From Xanthomonas sp. Leaf148 (GTDB lineage Bacteria; Pseudomonadota; Gammaproteobacteria; Xanthomonadales; Xanthomonadaceae): 64,000 nucleotides of DNA. Of this stretch, positions 47,520-56,473 are shown piece by piece (within the stretch, counting starts at the first letter, position 1; each line of letters starts with the position of its first letter). Under the pieces are notes generated by a model. The model saw nothing but the letters and a program-made list of their open reading frames with translations, did not search any database and was not told where the DNA came from. Position numbers and translations under genes: made by a program. The stretch covers positions 66,921 through 130,920 of the forward strand of contig NZ_LMOP01000013.1 of NCBI RefSeq assembly GCF_001423585.1, given 5' to 3'.

Positions 47520-47795
47520 ATGAAGAAGCTGCACAGCATGCTGCTCGCCGGATGCCTGCTCGGCCTGAGCACCCAGGCCTGGGCCGAAGTGGCCAACCTG
47601 ACCAATAGCGCCGATGGCGCCAACCGCGAAGCTGGCATTGCCGCGGTGAAGAAAAAACTTCAGGACGCCTGCACGTCGCGACAGGGCAAGGTGGACATGG
47701 CCTCGTTCGAAGTGGTGTTCGAAAAAACCAGCACCAATCCCGACGTCCCCAAACCCTATTACGTGGACGGCAAGATCAAGTGCGATCTGCCGTGA
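47520..47795 (+). CDS. Small secreted protein of unknown function
   Basis: 91 residues. Good AGGAG site at 47511-47515. Cleavable signal (MKKLHSMLLAGCLLGLSTQAWA), then a mature domain of about 68 residues with two Cys (DACTS, IKCDLP) that could form one disulfide. No family recognised. A strong terminator follows 53 bases after the stop, so it is a single-gene unit. Confidence 0.7.
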   Translation: MKKLHSMLLAGCLLGLSTQAWAEVANLTNSADGANREAGIAAVKKKLQDACTSRQGKVDMASFEVVFEKTSTNPDVPKPYYVDGKIKCDLP

Positions 47796-47847
47796 TGACC
47801 GCGCTGGCGTAGCGCACTGCCCTACGCCGCCGCCATGCACGAATGCA

Positions 47848-47870
47848 AAGCCCCGCGGATGCGGGGTTTT
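47848..47870 (+). terminator. Rho-independent terminator of the small secreted protein gene
   Basis: AAAGCCCCGC-GGAT-GCGGGGTTTT; perfect 9-10 bp stem followed by T4. Confidence 0.88.
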
Positions 47871-48026
47871 GCATGTCAGGCAATCGTGCGGTGCAACCCG
47901 CTGTCTTCGATGGAGGCTCCGACCGCTCTGCAGGCGCCACCGGCGGCACGCCGCACCCGACGCACGGCATAGAGTTGCGTGCGCAAGACGGGTACGCTGC
48001 GGGTCTACCAATTACAGGATGTTGTC

Positions 48027-49178
48027 ATGGGTCTGATCCAGGCAGTGGCAGGTGCGGTCAGCGGCGTATTGGCCGACCAGTGGAAGGATTTCTATACCGT
48101 GCCGGCGGATCTACCGGCGACGGCAGCGCTGTTCGCTGCGGTTTCGCACGGCAGCAACGCCGGGCGTGGCGTCAACACCAGCGCGTCGTCCAACATCATC
48201 AGCAATGGCTCGAAGATCGTGGTGCCCGAAGGCTATGGATTGCTGCTGTTGCAGGATGGCGCCATCACCGGGTTTGTGGCCGAACCCGGCGGTTACGAAT
48301 GGCGCTCGGACGATGTCAATGCGCAATCGCTGTTTGCGGGCGACGGGCTGGTGGCGCCGTTGATCCGGCAGAGTTGGGAGCGCTTCAAGTTCGGGGGTCA
48401 GCCCGGATCTCAGCAGGCAGCGTTTTTTGTCTCGCTGAAGGAATTGCCGGATAACCGCTTCGGCACACAGTCCGAAATCTATTGGGACGACGGCTTTCTG
48501 GGCACGCAGGTGGGCGCGATCACGCGCGGCGCGTACACCTTGAAGATCGTCGACCCCATCCTGTTCGTGAAGAATTTTGTGCCGGCGCGCTATCTGCAAC
48601 CGGGCGCGATCTTCGACTTCACCGATCTGGATAACGCCGCGGCCAGTCAGCTGTTCAACGAAGTGGTCGGCTCGCTCGCGCCCGCTTTCAGCCTGTATAC
48701 GAACGACCCGGCCAAGGGCAATCGCATCACCAAACTGCAGCAGGATTCGCTGGGGTTTGCGCGCAGCCTGTCCGATGCAGTGGAGCAGGCGTATCAGTGG
48801 AAATCCGATCGTGGTCTGGCAATCGTCAAGACCACTATCGTGTCGATCGAGTACGACGCCAACACGCGCGAATTGCTCAAGACCGTGCAGCGCGCCGATG
48901 CGCTGGCCGGGGCGCGTGGCAACTCCAACCTGCAAGCCAGCGTAGCGCAGGGTCTGCAATCGGCAGGCGAACACGGAGGAGCGGCAGGTTTGGTGGGCGT
49001 GGGCATGGCCACGGGTTTGGCAGGCGGTGTGGGTGCGCTGCAGCAGCCTGTCGCAGCAGCAACGCCTGCGGCGGACGATCCGGTGGCCAAGTTGAAAAAG
49101 GCCAAGGACATGCTGGATCTGGGCCTGATCACGCAGGCCGATTACGATGCCGCAAAGGCCAGGGCGTTGGGTCTGTAA
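48027..49178 (+). CDS. SPFH domain protein with C-terminal SHOCT-like motif (YdjI-like)
   Basis: 383 residues. SPFH/virion-core-type domain (about 40-300) with VPEGYGLLLLQDGAITGFVAEPGGYEW and the IVDPILFVKNFVP region, then a Gly/Ala-rich linker and a SHOCT-type helix hairpin at the end (LKKAKDMLDLGLITQADYDAAKA). B. subtilis YdjI has the same architecture and works with the YdjG zinc-ribbon membrane protein and a PspA homologue in membrane stress. The next two genes continue the module. No signal peptide. Confidence 0.82.
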   Translation: MGLIQAVAGAVSGVLADQWKDFYTVPADLPATAALFAAVSHGSNAGRGVNTSASSNIISNGSKIVVPEGYGLLLLQDGAITGFVAEPGGYEWRSDDVNAQSLFAGDGLVAPLIRQSWERFKFGGQPGSQQAAFFVSLKELPDNRFGTQSEIYWDDGFLGTQVGAITRGAYTLKIVDPILFVKNFVPARYLQPGAIFDFTDLDNAAASQLFNEVVGSLAPAFSLYTNDPAKGNRITKLQQDSLGFARSLSDAVEQAYQWKSDRGLAIVKTTIVSIEYDANTRELLKTVQRADALAGARGNSNLQASVAQGLQSAGEHGGAAGLVGVGMATGLAGGVGALQQPVAAATPAADDPVAKLKKAKDMLDLGLITQADYDAAKARALGL

Positions 49179-49192
49179 GCGCGCTCGCCGTC

Positions 49193-50539
49193 ATGTCCGA
49201 TCCCCGCTTTCCGCCGCCGCTGCCGCCACTGCAGCCGCCTCCACTGCCTCCATTGCGTGCGGCACCGCCTACCGGTCCAGGCTCACCACAGGACGTGCCG
49301 CCGTTGCCGGGTAGCCTGGCGCTCGACCCGGCCACCCTGCCCGGCCCGATCCGCGAGGAAGTACTGGCTCCCGATCCACTGGCGATCGACACCGCAGCTG
49401 CCGAGCTCAAGGACGGCCTCAACCGCTGCCCGGCCTGCGGCTCCAGCGATATCCGCCCCAAGCTCGGCACCGACCTGCTGGTCTGTCAGTACTGCCGCGC
49501 CGAGTGGCCAGGGGTGCGGGTCGAAGAGGCATTCGGCTTCGGGCAAGGCCTCGACGCGTTGCGCGGCACGGTCGTCGCCTCCGGTGCGCAAGACATCGCT
49601 GCGGATGCGGCCAGCCTGATGAGCTTCAAGTGCGCCGGTTGCGGGGCCGAGGTCACCATCAACACGCAAAGCACCATGACGGCGCGCTGCCATTGGTGCC
49701 GGCATGTGTTCGGCGTCAACGAACAGGTGGCCAACGGCGCGGTTCCCGATGCGGTGCTGCCCTTCCATATCGACAAGCAGGATGCGGTAGCGCGCATCCG
49801 TCAGTTCGTGGGCAAGCGCCGGTTGTTTGCATTGAAGGCGTTCAAGCAGCAGTTCACGCCCGAGAACGTGGTGGGTGTGTATCTGCCTTACATGATCGTC
49901 GACGGCAATGTGAGCGCCAGCGTGTCGGGAATGGGCGAGATCAAGCTACGGCAGTACACCCGCGGCACCGACAAGAACAAACAGACCTACTACGACGCCG
50001 ACGTGTACCAGGTGCGTCGACAGATCGAATTCACGGTGGATGATCTGCCGCTGGAGTCGTCCGCGGCGCGCGGCAATCTGGACAGCCGGGTCAACACCAA
50101 CAACATCATCAACGCGATCCTGCCGTTCGATACCAAGAACGCCGTGCATTGGAACGCTTCGTATCTGGCAGGTTTCAGCTCGGAAAAGCGCGACCGCGAC
50201 ATCGCACAGCTACGCGCCCGGCTGAAAGACCAGCTGCTGTCGATCGCACGTGCGCAGGTCGAACCGTCGGTCAGGCGCTATGGCCGTGGGGTGCGCTGGG
50301 AGTCGGAGCGGTTGGACGTGCACGGCACGCGCTGGGTGTCGATGTATCTGCCGGTGTGGTTGTATTCGTACCATCAGCCCGGTCGCGACGGCGGCATGCT
50401 GCACTACGTCGCAGTCAATGGCCGCACCGGCGAAACCATGGGCAGCGTGCCGGTCCAGCAATGGAAACTGCTGCTGGCTGCGCTGACTGCCGGCACCGCG
50501 ATCGAAGCGGCGGTTGTGTTTTTTCTGGCAGGTGTTTGA
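49193..50539 (+). CDS. TFIIB-type zinc-ribbon membrane protein (YdjG-like)
   Basis: 448 residues. Pro-rich N-terminus (about 1-45), two zinc ribbons (CPAC/CQYC about 82-103 and CAGC/CHWC about 147-170), a large beta-rich domain, and a C-terminal hydrophobic helix (LLLAALTAGTAIEAAVVFFLAGV). The layout agrees with the YdjG-type partner of SPFH proteins. It starts 14 bases after the SPFH gene and its stop overlaps the next start (TGATG). Confidence 0.8.
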   Translation: MSDPRFPPPLPPLQPPPLPPLRAAPPTGPGSPQDVPPLPGSLALDPATLPGPIREEVLAPDPLAIDTAAAELKDGLNRCPACGSSDIRPKLGTDLLVCQYCRAEWPGVRVEEAFGFGQGLDALRGTVVASGAQDIAADAASLMSFKCAGCGAEVTINTQSTMTARCHWCRHVFGVNEQVANGAVPDAVLPFHIDKQDAVARIRQFVGKRRLFALKAFKQQFTPENVVGVYLPYMIVDGNVSASVSGMGEIKLRQYTRGTDKNKQTYYDADVYQVRRQIEFTVDDLPLESSAARGNLDSRVNTNNIINAILPFDTKNAVHWNASYLAGFSSEKRDRDIAQLRARLKDQLLSIARAQVEPSVRRYGRGVRWESERLDVHGTRWVSMYLPVWLYSYHQPGRDGGMLHYVAVNGRTGETMGSVPVQQWKLLLAALTAGTAIEAAVVFFLAGV

Positions 50540-50790
50540 TGAGCGATGATGGCGTTCTTTTTCTGCTGTTGGCGGGCCCGGCCGGTGGCTCGGCGCTGTA
50601 CTGGATGCTGTATCGGTACTACCGCAACACCGATCAATCGCATGCGTTCGAGCGCGAAACCAAGGTCGATGCACAGCCGGTGACCGGTACCGACGTCAAG
50701 GTCGATACCATCATCGGCACGCGCCAAGCGCAGATCGATGGCGACAATGTGTCTGCCTACCGTACACGGGTGCGACGCGAGGGCGATTGA
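50539..50790 (+). CDS. Small single-helix membrane protein of the SPFH/zinc-ribbon operon
   Basis: 83 residues. N-terminal membrane helix (about 6-26, LFLLLAGPAGGSALYWMLY), then a soluble polar region (KVDAQPVTGTDVKVDTIIGT). Its ATG overlaps the stop of the zinc-ribbon gene (TGATG), so the three genes are translationally coupled. No family recognised. Confidence 0.75.
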   Translation: MSDDGVLFLLLAGPAGGSALYWMLYRYYRNTDQSHAFERETKVDAQPVTGTDVKVDTIIGTRQAQIDGDNVSAYRTRVRREGD

Positions 50791-50949
50791 TCGATGGCGC
50801 CGCGCCTGCTGTGGTTGCTGGGTGTGCAGGCAGAGCGATTGACGCGATGTGGGTGTGTTGGTGTGGTTGTGGTGCGGCCGTGAGGTACTTGCGATCTGTG
50901 ATGTAGCGGCTCCCCTGACAACGGTGAGGCGCGTCAAGCGGCATCAGCG

Positions 50950-52005
50950 TCAGCCGTTGCAGCAGCTGCGTGCAGCTGTGTGCAGCTGTGCACGCGCCAC
51001 GTCCAGCGTTGTCATGATCTGCACCACTTCGTCGAGCGGATGCAGCGGCGACTCGCTGCGGCCTTCCCCGATATAGCGTGCGGCGGCATTTGCCTGCCAT
51101 GACAGCCCTTCATAGCCCTTGATGCCGGTCGGGTCGGTCCATTCGACCGGCGTGCTGGCGTCAGCGTTATTGCCAATCCGCAGCGTGGTTGGATTGTGGA
51201 AATCGCCGACCAGGTCGATGCGGCCGTCTGTCCCGGTGACGTAGGCCATCGAACTGCTGCGCGCGACGATGGAGCTGATCAAGGTGGACTGCGCATGCGC
51301 GCGATGCGACAGCATGATGGTGGAAAAAGCATCGACGCCGGTGTCAGTGAGCTCACCGACGGCGGTAATTGCAGTGGGCGTAGAGAGGATCATCGAGGAA
51401 AACTGCACGGCGTAGACGCCCAGATCCAGCAGCGCACCACCGCCAAGTTCGGGACTGCGTTGCCGATGTGCAGGGTCGCTGGGTCCACGCTGACTCAAGT
51501 CGGCAAACACCTGGCGCACATCGCCCAGCGCGCCATCGGCAAGCAGTTTGCGGATCACCGAGGTCTGCGGCAGGTAGCGGCTCCACATCGCTTCCATCAA
51601 GAACAGGCCGCGTGCACGCGCTTCCTACACGAGCAGGCGTGCATCGTCGGCGCAGGTGGTGATGGGCTTTTCGATCAGCACATGTTTACCGGCGCGTAGC
51701 GCCAGCAGCCCATGCTCCAGATGCTCGCTATGCGGCGTGGCGATGTAGACGATGTCGACGTTCGGGTCATCGACCAAGGCCTGATAGCTGTCGTACGCAC
51801 GGTCGATCGCCCAGGTCTTCGCAAACGCGTTCGCACGCTCGCTGCTACGCGAGGCAACTGCCACCGGGCGTTGATGGGTATTGCTGCGCAACGCACGCAC
51901 GAATGCGGATGCGATCCCGCCGGGACCGAGCACGCCCCAGCGCAGGGATGGCTCGCCTTGGCCAGGCACGAACAGATCGGGCGCGGGGATGTGGAGCATC
52001 GGCAT
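50950..52005 (-). pseudogene. Gfo/Idh/MocA oxidoreductase interrupted by an amber codon
   Basis: Reading from 52005: WGVLGPGGIASAFVRALRS (NAD-binding motif), YIATPHSEHLEHGLLALRAG and HVLIEKPIT, then an in-frame TAG at 51625-51627 after DDARLLV. The same frame continues without shift as EARARGLFLMEAMWSRYLP and runs to 50950 with the usual C-terminal domain. A single point mutation (probably CAG or GAG to TAG) is the only defect. Unless the codon is read through, the protein is truncated to about 126 residues. Confidence 0.85.
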
Positions 52006-52173
52006 CGGGTCGCTGCGTTGTCGTGGAGCGAACGATGCTAGCAAACCACACGTTTTGATCGGCGTGGCATGGCGCCTCAGGCGCAGGGCTGCAACAGCGC
52101 AAAGCAGACGCGGCCAGTGCGCGTGCTGCATGTGCTTGCCTCCCGTGCCTGGCCGACTGAGTCCCATCTCCGC

Positions 52174-52869
52174 TTAACGTGCGGCGCGCCGCCAACCGGC
52201 ATTCAGCGCATCCTGGGCCGAGCAAAAATAGCGCTCGCCCTTCTCGGTAGAGATGCTGGTACGCGCGTAATCGCGTTGACCCGGCATGTGGAAGATCTTG
52301 CTGCCCTTGCCGGAAATATTGCCCTTGATGGCGCACTTGCCCGGCACGGCTGCCGGTGCAGTTGCTGCTGCGCGCGATGTAACGTGATGGCGTTTGTTGC
52401 GCCGGTACTCGGCAGGCTGCTGGAAGGTTCCCTGCCAGAGATTGCGTTTTTGCTGCTGCGCGATGCGCTCATCGGCAACGAACGCAGTTGCGTATTGGCG
52501 ATACGCCACCGCCCAACCATTGCGCACCATCCAGCCGTTGACCGATTGCCCTTGAACAAAACAATCGGCAACGACGCGTCCGTAACGGTCGGTATCCTTT
52601 TGCTGACATCGCACGGTCTTGTCGATCAGATAACCATCCAGCGCCGCTGCAGAGCGACGGCCACAGGGCCACGCACGGCCGTCTGGATCATTGCACTGCT
52701 GCGCGCTTTCCGGCGCATCGATTCCCCATAACCGGATGCGCTTGTGCGCCACGGTAATGGTATCGCCATCGGTGACGGCGGCCCTTCCAACAAGCTCTGC
52801 TGCGCCGGCAGGCAAAACGAGTAAGACACCCACAACACCCAACAACCATCTGAACAACATCGACAACAA
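52174..52869 (-). CDS. Secreted thermonuclease family protein with C-terminal sunset-type domain
   Basis: 231 residues. Signal peptide (LLGVVGVLLVLPAGAA), SNase domain (about 26-140) with VTDGDTITV, IRLWGIDAPES and DTDRYGRVVADCF giving the catalytic Arg/Glu/Arg set, and a C-terminal domain (about 175-230) CAIKGNISGKGSKIFHMPGQ, then GERYFC. Such pairs are found in secreted bacterial nucleases. Expected to cut nucleic acids outside the cytoplasm. A palindromic repeat (52929) lies just upstream of the start. Confidence 0.87.
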   Translation of the reverse strand: MLSMLFRWLLGVVGVLLVLPAGAAELVGRAAVTDGDTITVAHKRIRLWGIDAPESAQQCNDPDGRAWPCGRRSAAALDGYLIDKTVRCQQKDTDRYGRVVADCFVQGQSVNGWMVRNGWAVAYRQYATAFVADERIAQQQKRNLWQGTFQQPAEYRRNKRHHVTSRAAATAPAAVPGKCAIKGNISGKGSKIFHMPGQRDYARTSISTEKGERYFCSAQDALNAGWRRAAR

Positions 52870-52928
52870 CGTCCCTTGGCAATCGGTAGAAGTCGTCCTT
52901 GCATTTTTCCCGTGTGTGCATTCTTAAA

Positions 52929-53070
52929 ACGGCTAACAAAACGTAGCGAGCAGTCGTCAGGCGGGTGTGAACGGCGCGCTTGGAACCGGCGTGTACGCGT
53001 GGTACATGCCGCACCGAGCACCGGTCGCGCCCGCCTGGCGGCTGCCCAGTCCTTTTGTTAGCTGCTCTTG
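52929..53070. repeat. Dispersed palindromic element, copy 4 (best preserved)
   Basis: Left end AACGGCTAACAAAACGTAGC, right end CCTTTTGTTAGCTGCTCTTG; the two ends are reverse complements over about 40 bases with a few mismatches. Central hairpin GGCGTGTAC-GCGTG-GTACATGCC and box GCACCGAGCACCGG. About 142 bases in total. Confidence 0.8.
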
Positions 53071-53348
53071 GCCGGATGGCCTTGCCCGGCGCTGTCCTGA
53101 CGCCCGACGTCCGCGCGGCAGTGCCGACGCAGGGCCGGCACTGTATGCGAATGCGAAGGGGATGGCTATCTTTTGCAAGTTGCGCACGACGACCTTTGAA
53201 GTAGACGACGCACTGGGATGCACACAACCCGTCGCTGTCACAGCGCGCAGTCTTCCGCATGCATTGCGTTGCTGCGCACCCACCCTGCGCTACTCGGGCG
53301 CACTGCCAAGCATCTGGCTGACTAGCCGTCTCGTGTGATCAGAACGGC
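53071..53348. other. Intergenic region between repeat copy 4 and the operon terminator
   Basis: 278 bases; nothing recognised besides GC-rich sequence. Flanked by repeat copy 4 and the terminator at 53349. Confidence 0.4.
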
Positions 53349-53389
53349 AAAAGAAAGCCCGCCCGGCGCATCATGCAACCGGGCGGGCT
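53349..53389 (-). terminator. Rho-independent terminator of the sorbosone-dehydrogenase-like operon
   Basis: Minus strand: AGCCCGCCCGG - 12-base loop - CCGGGCGGGCT then TTCTTTT; perfect 11-bp stem, 14 bases past the stop codon. Confidence 0.9.
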
Positions 53390-53402
53390 CTCGCATTGCT
53401 GC

Positions 53403-54713
53403 TTACTGTGGCGCGGCTGCAGCGGCCTCTGGCGTCACGCGCCAGATGATGTTGGCCAGATCGTCGGCCACGATCAAGGCACCGCGCGGGTCCACGGTGA
53501 CACCCACCGGGCGGCCACGCGTCTTGCCGTCATCGCCATGGAAGCCGGACACGAAGTCGATCGGCTGGCCTGCCGGGCGCCCATCGCGGAACGGTACGAA
53601 CACCACCTTGTAGCCCACTGGCGGGTCGCGGTTCCAGCTGCCGTGTTCACCGACAAACACGCCGTTGGCAAACTTCGCGCCCAGCACCGGAGACGAGAAC
53701 GCCACACCCAGCGCGGCCACATGCGAACCCAGCGCGTAGTCGGGTGCGATGGCAGAGGCCACTTTCTGCGGGTCCTGCGGCATCACACGTGCGTCCACAT
53801 TTTTGCCCCAATAACTGTAAGGCCAGCCATAGAAGCCACCTTCGCGTACCGAGGTCAAATAGTCGGGCACCAGGTTCGGGCCGATTTCATCGCGCTCGTT
53901 GACGACTGCCCACAGCGCGCCGGTACCGGGCTGGATCGCCAGTGCGGTGGGATTACGCAGACCGGTGGCATATGGCTTGTGCGCACCGGTTGCCGCGTCC
54001 ACTTGCCAGACCTGCGCGCGATCGACTTCTGCAGCCATGCCGCGTTCGGTGATGTTGCTGTTGGAGCCGATCGCCACATACAGATAACGGCCATCTACGC
54101 TGGCAGTGAGCGCCTTGGTCCAATGGTGATTGATGACCGACGGTAGATCGGTCAGTTTGCTCGGCGCGCCGCTGGCCTTGGTCTGGCCGTCGCGATAGTC
54201 AAAGCGCACCAGCGCATCCTGGTTGGCGACGTAGAGCGCATTGCCGATCAGCGCAAGCCCATAAGGCGCGTTGAGCTTGTCGGCAAAGATCGTCTTCAAT
54301 TCATAGGTGCCGTCGCCGTCGGCATCGCGCAACAACGTCAGACGATTGCCGCTCTTGGCCTTGGACGTGCCCTTGGCCTTGATTGGGCCGGCGATGATGT
54401 CCTTGGGCTTGAGATTTGGCGCAGAGCCGCCGCGTCCTTCGGCCACCAGGATGTCGCCATTCGGCAACACCAGCGTCTGGCGTGGAATGCCGAGGTCGGT
54501 GGCAATAGCGGTAATGCGATAGCCCGCCGGGACGGTCGGCTTGCGGTCGCCCCATGCACTTGGTTCGGCGATCGTCATGTCAGGCAGCACCCCGCGATCC
54601 GGGGACGGCAGCTCTGGCGTGGCGCCATGCTGATCGAGCTCGGGTGCCTTGCCGCAGGCGGCCAGCGCAGCAGCAAGAACCGAGACGGCAAGTACACGCG
54701 TGTAGCGGCTCAT
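53403..54713 (-). CDS. Sorbosone dehydrogenase-family beta-propeller lipoprotein
   Basis: 436 residues. Type II signal peptide with lipobox ALAAC (about 20), then a six-bladed PQQ/GSDH-like propeller: LPNGDILVAEGRGG, LLRDADGDGTYELKTIFAD, LNAPYGLAL, GEHGSWNRDPPVGYKVVFVPF and FHGDDGKTRGRPVG. Family members are periplasmic aldose dehydrogenases using PQQ, but many lack proven activity. It overlaps the upstream DUF2231 gene by four bases (ATGA), so both are one operon. Confidence 0.87.
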   Translation of the reverse strand: MSRYTRVLAVSVLAAALAACGKAPELDQHGATPELPSPDRGVLPDMTIAEPSAWGDRKPTVPAGYRITAIATDLGIPRQTLVLPNGDILVAEGRGGSAPNLKPKDIIAGPIKAKGTSKAKSGNRLTLLRDADGDGTYELKTIFADKLNAPYGLALIGNALYVANQDALVRFDYRDGQTKASGAPSKLTDLPSVINHHWTKALTASVDGRYLYVAIGSNSNITERGMAAEVDRAQVWQVDAATGAHKPYATGLRNPTALAIQPGTGALWAVVNERDEIGPNLVPDYLTSVREGGFYGWPYSYWGKNVDARVMPQDPQKVASAIAPDYALGSHVAALGVAFSSPVLGAKFANGVFVGEHGSWNRDPPVGYKVVFVPFRDGRPAGQPIDFVSGFHGDDGKTRGRPVGVTVDPRGALIVADDLANIIWRVTPEAAAAAPQ

Positions 54714-55126
54714 CGTGCACCTCCCACGCGCAGACCCGACAGCCCCGACCAGGTGGCAAGCAATGCGAACAGTGTGGCGATTGCCGACAGCGTCAATGCC
54801 GCCGGCATGATGGCCCACGCATCGCGCGCGTGATGCAGCGCGTCGAAAAATCCCACGATCCAGGTTGCCACCAATGCGATCACATAAATGAAGTTGCGGC
54901 TGCCGCGCACCAGCGCGACGATGGCGGCCACGAGCGCGATGGTGGTCACCACCATGGCGCCGACCAACAGCCAGGACGCGAAGTTGCTCCACTGAATCTG
55001 GTAGCTGCTCCAGTAGGCGTAGTCGCTCAATAGCGCGCCAAGGAACAAGGGCCATACACCACCAAGCACGGCTGCATGGAACGGGTGGATGGCCCAGCGA
55101 CGGGGCGAAACGGCGGCTGCATTCAT
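54710..55126 (-). CDS. DUF2231-type four-helix membrane protein
   Basis: 138 residues. It starts MNAAAVSPRRWAIHPFHAAVLGGVWPLFLG, with four hydrophobic helices; the early HPFHAAV and WSNFASWLLVGA motifs suit the DUF2231 family. Function unknown; the coupled sorbosone-dehydrogenase-like protein suggests an electron-transfer or membrane-anchoring role, which is inference. Confidence 0.75.
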   Translation of the reverse strand: MNAAAVSPRRWAIHPFHAAVLGGVWPLFLGALLSDYAYWSSYQIQWSNFASWLLVGAMVVTTIALVAAIVALVRGSRNFIYVIALVATWIVGFFDALHHARDAWAIMPAALTLSAIATLFALLATWSGLSGLRVGGAR

Positions 55127-55675
55127 GGCGAACTCATTGGGGCGATGGCGAAACGTGCCCCGATGCTGCCAGCTGGCGTGTGATGAGAAAGGCGATATTC
55201 AGCGCATCGCACCTCTACATGCCACGAACGCACTGTTGCACGCGCCAGGCTGTTGCGCTGGGCGATGCGGAAAGACTGCATGGCATCGGTATGCGTCGAG
55301 TGTGTGTCTGCAGCGAGCGCTGACTTTTTCAGGGAATTCATCGCCTCAAGGTGGTGCGGACACTCGCTGATGAGTGCATCTCATAACTGCATGCGGCGCA
55401 CATGGATGGAACGGCCATGCGGATACGGCATGCTGGCGCCCTGCCCTGTCGAGCCCCGCTACGGTGCGTGCATGTCGCGTTCGCGCAGTGCGTCTGGCCT
55501 GCAGGTATCGATTCACCAAGAGCGACCAACAACACGACTGCGCGACTACCCAACGGGGCTGCGGGTGCTCGGAATCGGCATGTACCGCTCGTACATGCCG
55601 GTCTCTGTGCGCAGCCCAACCCCGCCGGCAGACGCGCGTAACGTTGTTGTTTGCCGCGCAACAGGAGGTTAACGC
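55127..55675. other. Intergenic region between divergent DUF2231 and CMD genes
   Basis: 549 bases with no supported gene. The right-hand part (55519-55660) is a copy of the dispersed palindromic repeat ending just before the ribosome binding site of the next gene. Confidence 0.45.
55519..55660. repeat. Dispersed palindromic element, copy 5 (divergent)
   Basis: AGAGCGACCAACAACACGAC at the left, complementary to GTTGTTGTTTGCCGCGC at the right; perfect central hairpin GGCATGTAC-CGCTC-GTACATGCC. The sequence between is rearranged relative to other copies, but ends and hairpin are recognisable. It ends three bases before AGGAGG. Confidence 0.62.
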
Positions 55676-56473
55676 TTGGATTTCACCGTATCGATCCCTA
55701 GATCTGGACCTGAGAGACCGATCAATGCGCCTCGTTGGCGCCCATTGATCGCTCATGTAGTGGTCTGCGCCCTTGGCGCGGCCGCTGTTTGTGTCGTTGC
55801 CCCCTCCCCCGCGGCAGCACGTTCCCCGGAGTCCATCGGTATGCCCATCTCAGAAAGTCTGTCGCCCCAGCAGCAAGCCATCGCCCCGATTGCCGCGTTT
55901 GCGGCAATCGGCGATATCGACCGTTTGAAGAATGCGTTGGAGGCAGGTCTGGATGCTGGCCTGACCGTCAACGAATGCAAGGAAGTGTTGGTACAGGTCT
56001 ACGCCTATGCCGGCTTCCCGCGCAGCCTCAATGCACTTGCGGCGTTGATGCAGGTGGTCCAGGCGCGACAGCAGCGCGGTGTGACCGACGCGCAGGGCGC
56101 GCTGCCCGGCCCGGTGCCGACCGGGCCGGAACTGCTTGCGTTGGGTACCGCCAATCAGACGCAATTGGTGGGGGCTGCGGTGTCGGGACCGTTGTTCGAC
56201 TTCGCACCGGCCATCGATGCGTACTTGAAGACGCACCTGTTCGGCGACATTTTTGCGCGCGACAACCTCGATTGGGTGAGCCGCGAACTGGCGACGGTGA
56301 GCATGCTGGCAGCGCTGGAGGGCGTGGATTCGCAATTGCAGTCGCATCTGAAGATCAGCATGAACATCGGTGTGAGCAGCGCGCAGCTCAATGCGCTTGC
56401 GCAGGTGCTGGATAAACGGGTCGGTGCCGCGGCCGGCACCCGCGCCAAGGCCGCCCTGGCCAAGACGCAGTGA
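55676..56473 (+). CDS. Secreted carboxymuconolactone decarboxylase family protein
   Basis: 265 residues from TTG at 55676, preceded by AGGAGG with seven-base spacing. Signal peptide or anchor (VVVCALGAAAVCVVAPSPAAA), then two CMD-like units (LEAGLDAGLTVNECKEVLVQ, VYAYAGFPRSLNAL; RELATVSMLAALEGVDSQLQSH, MNIGVSSAQLNALA). The AhpD-type CxxC is absent, so it is not a peroxidase of that type. Substrate unknown. Confidence 0.83.
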   Translation: MDFTVSIPRSGPERPINAPRWRPLIAHVVVCALGAAAVCVVAPSPAAARSPESIGMPISESLSPQQQAIAPIAAFAAIGDIDRLKNALEAGLDAGLTVNECKEVLVQVYAYAGFPRSLNALAALMQVVQARQQRGVTDAQGALPGPVPTGPELLALGTANQTQLVGAAVSGPLFDFAPAIDAYLKTHLFGDIFARDNLDWVSRELATVSMLAALEGVDSQLQSHLKISMNIGVSSAQLNALAQVLDKRVGAAAGTRAKAALAKTQ

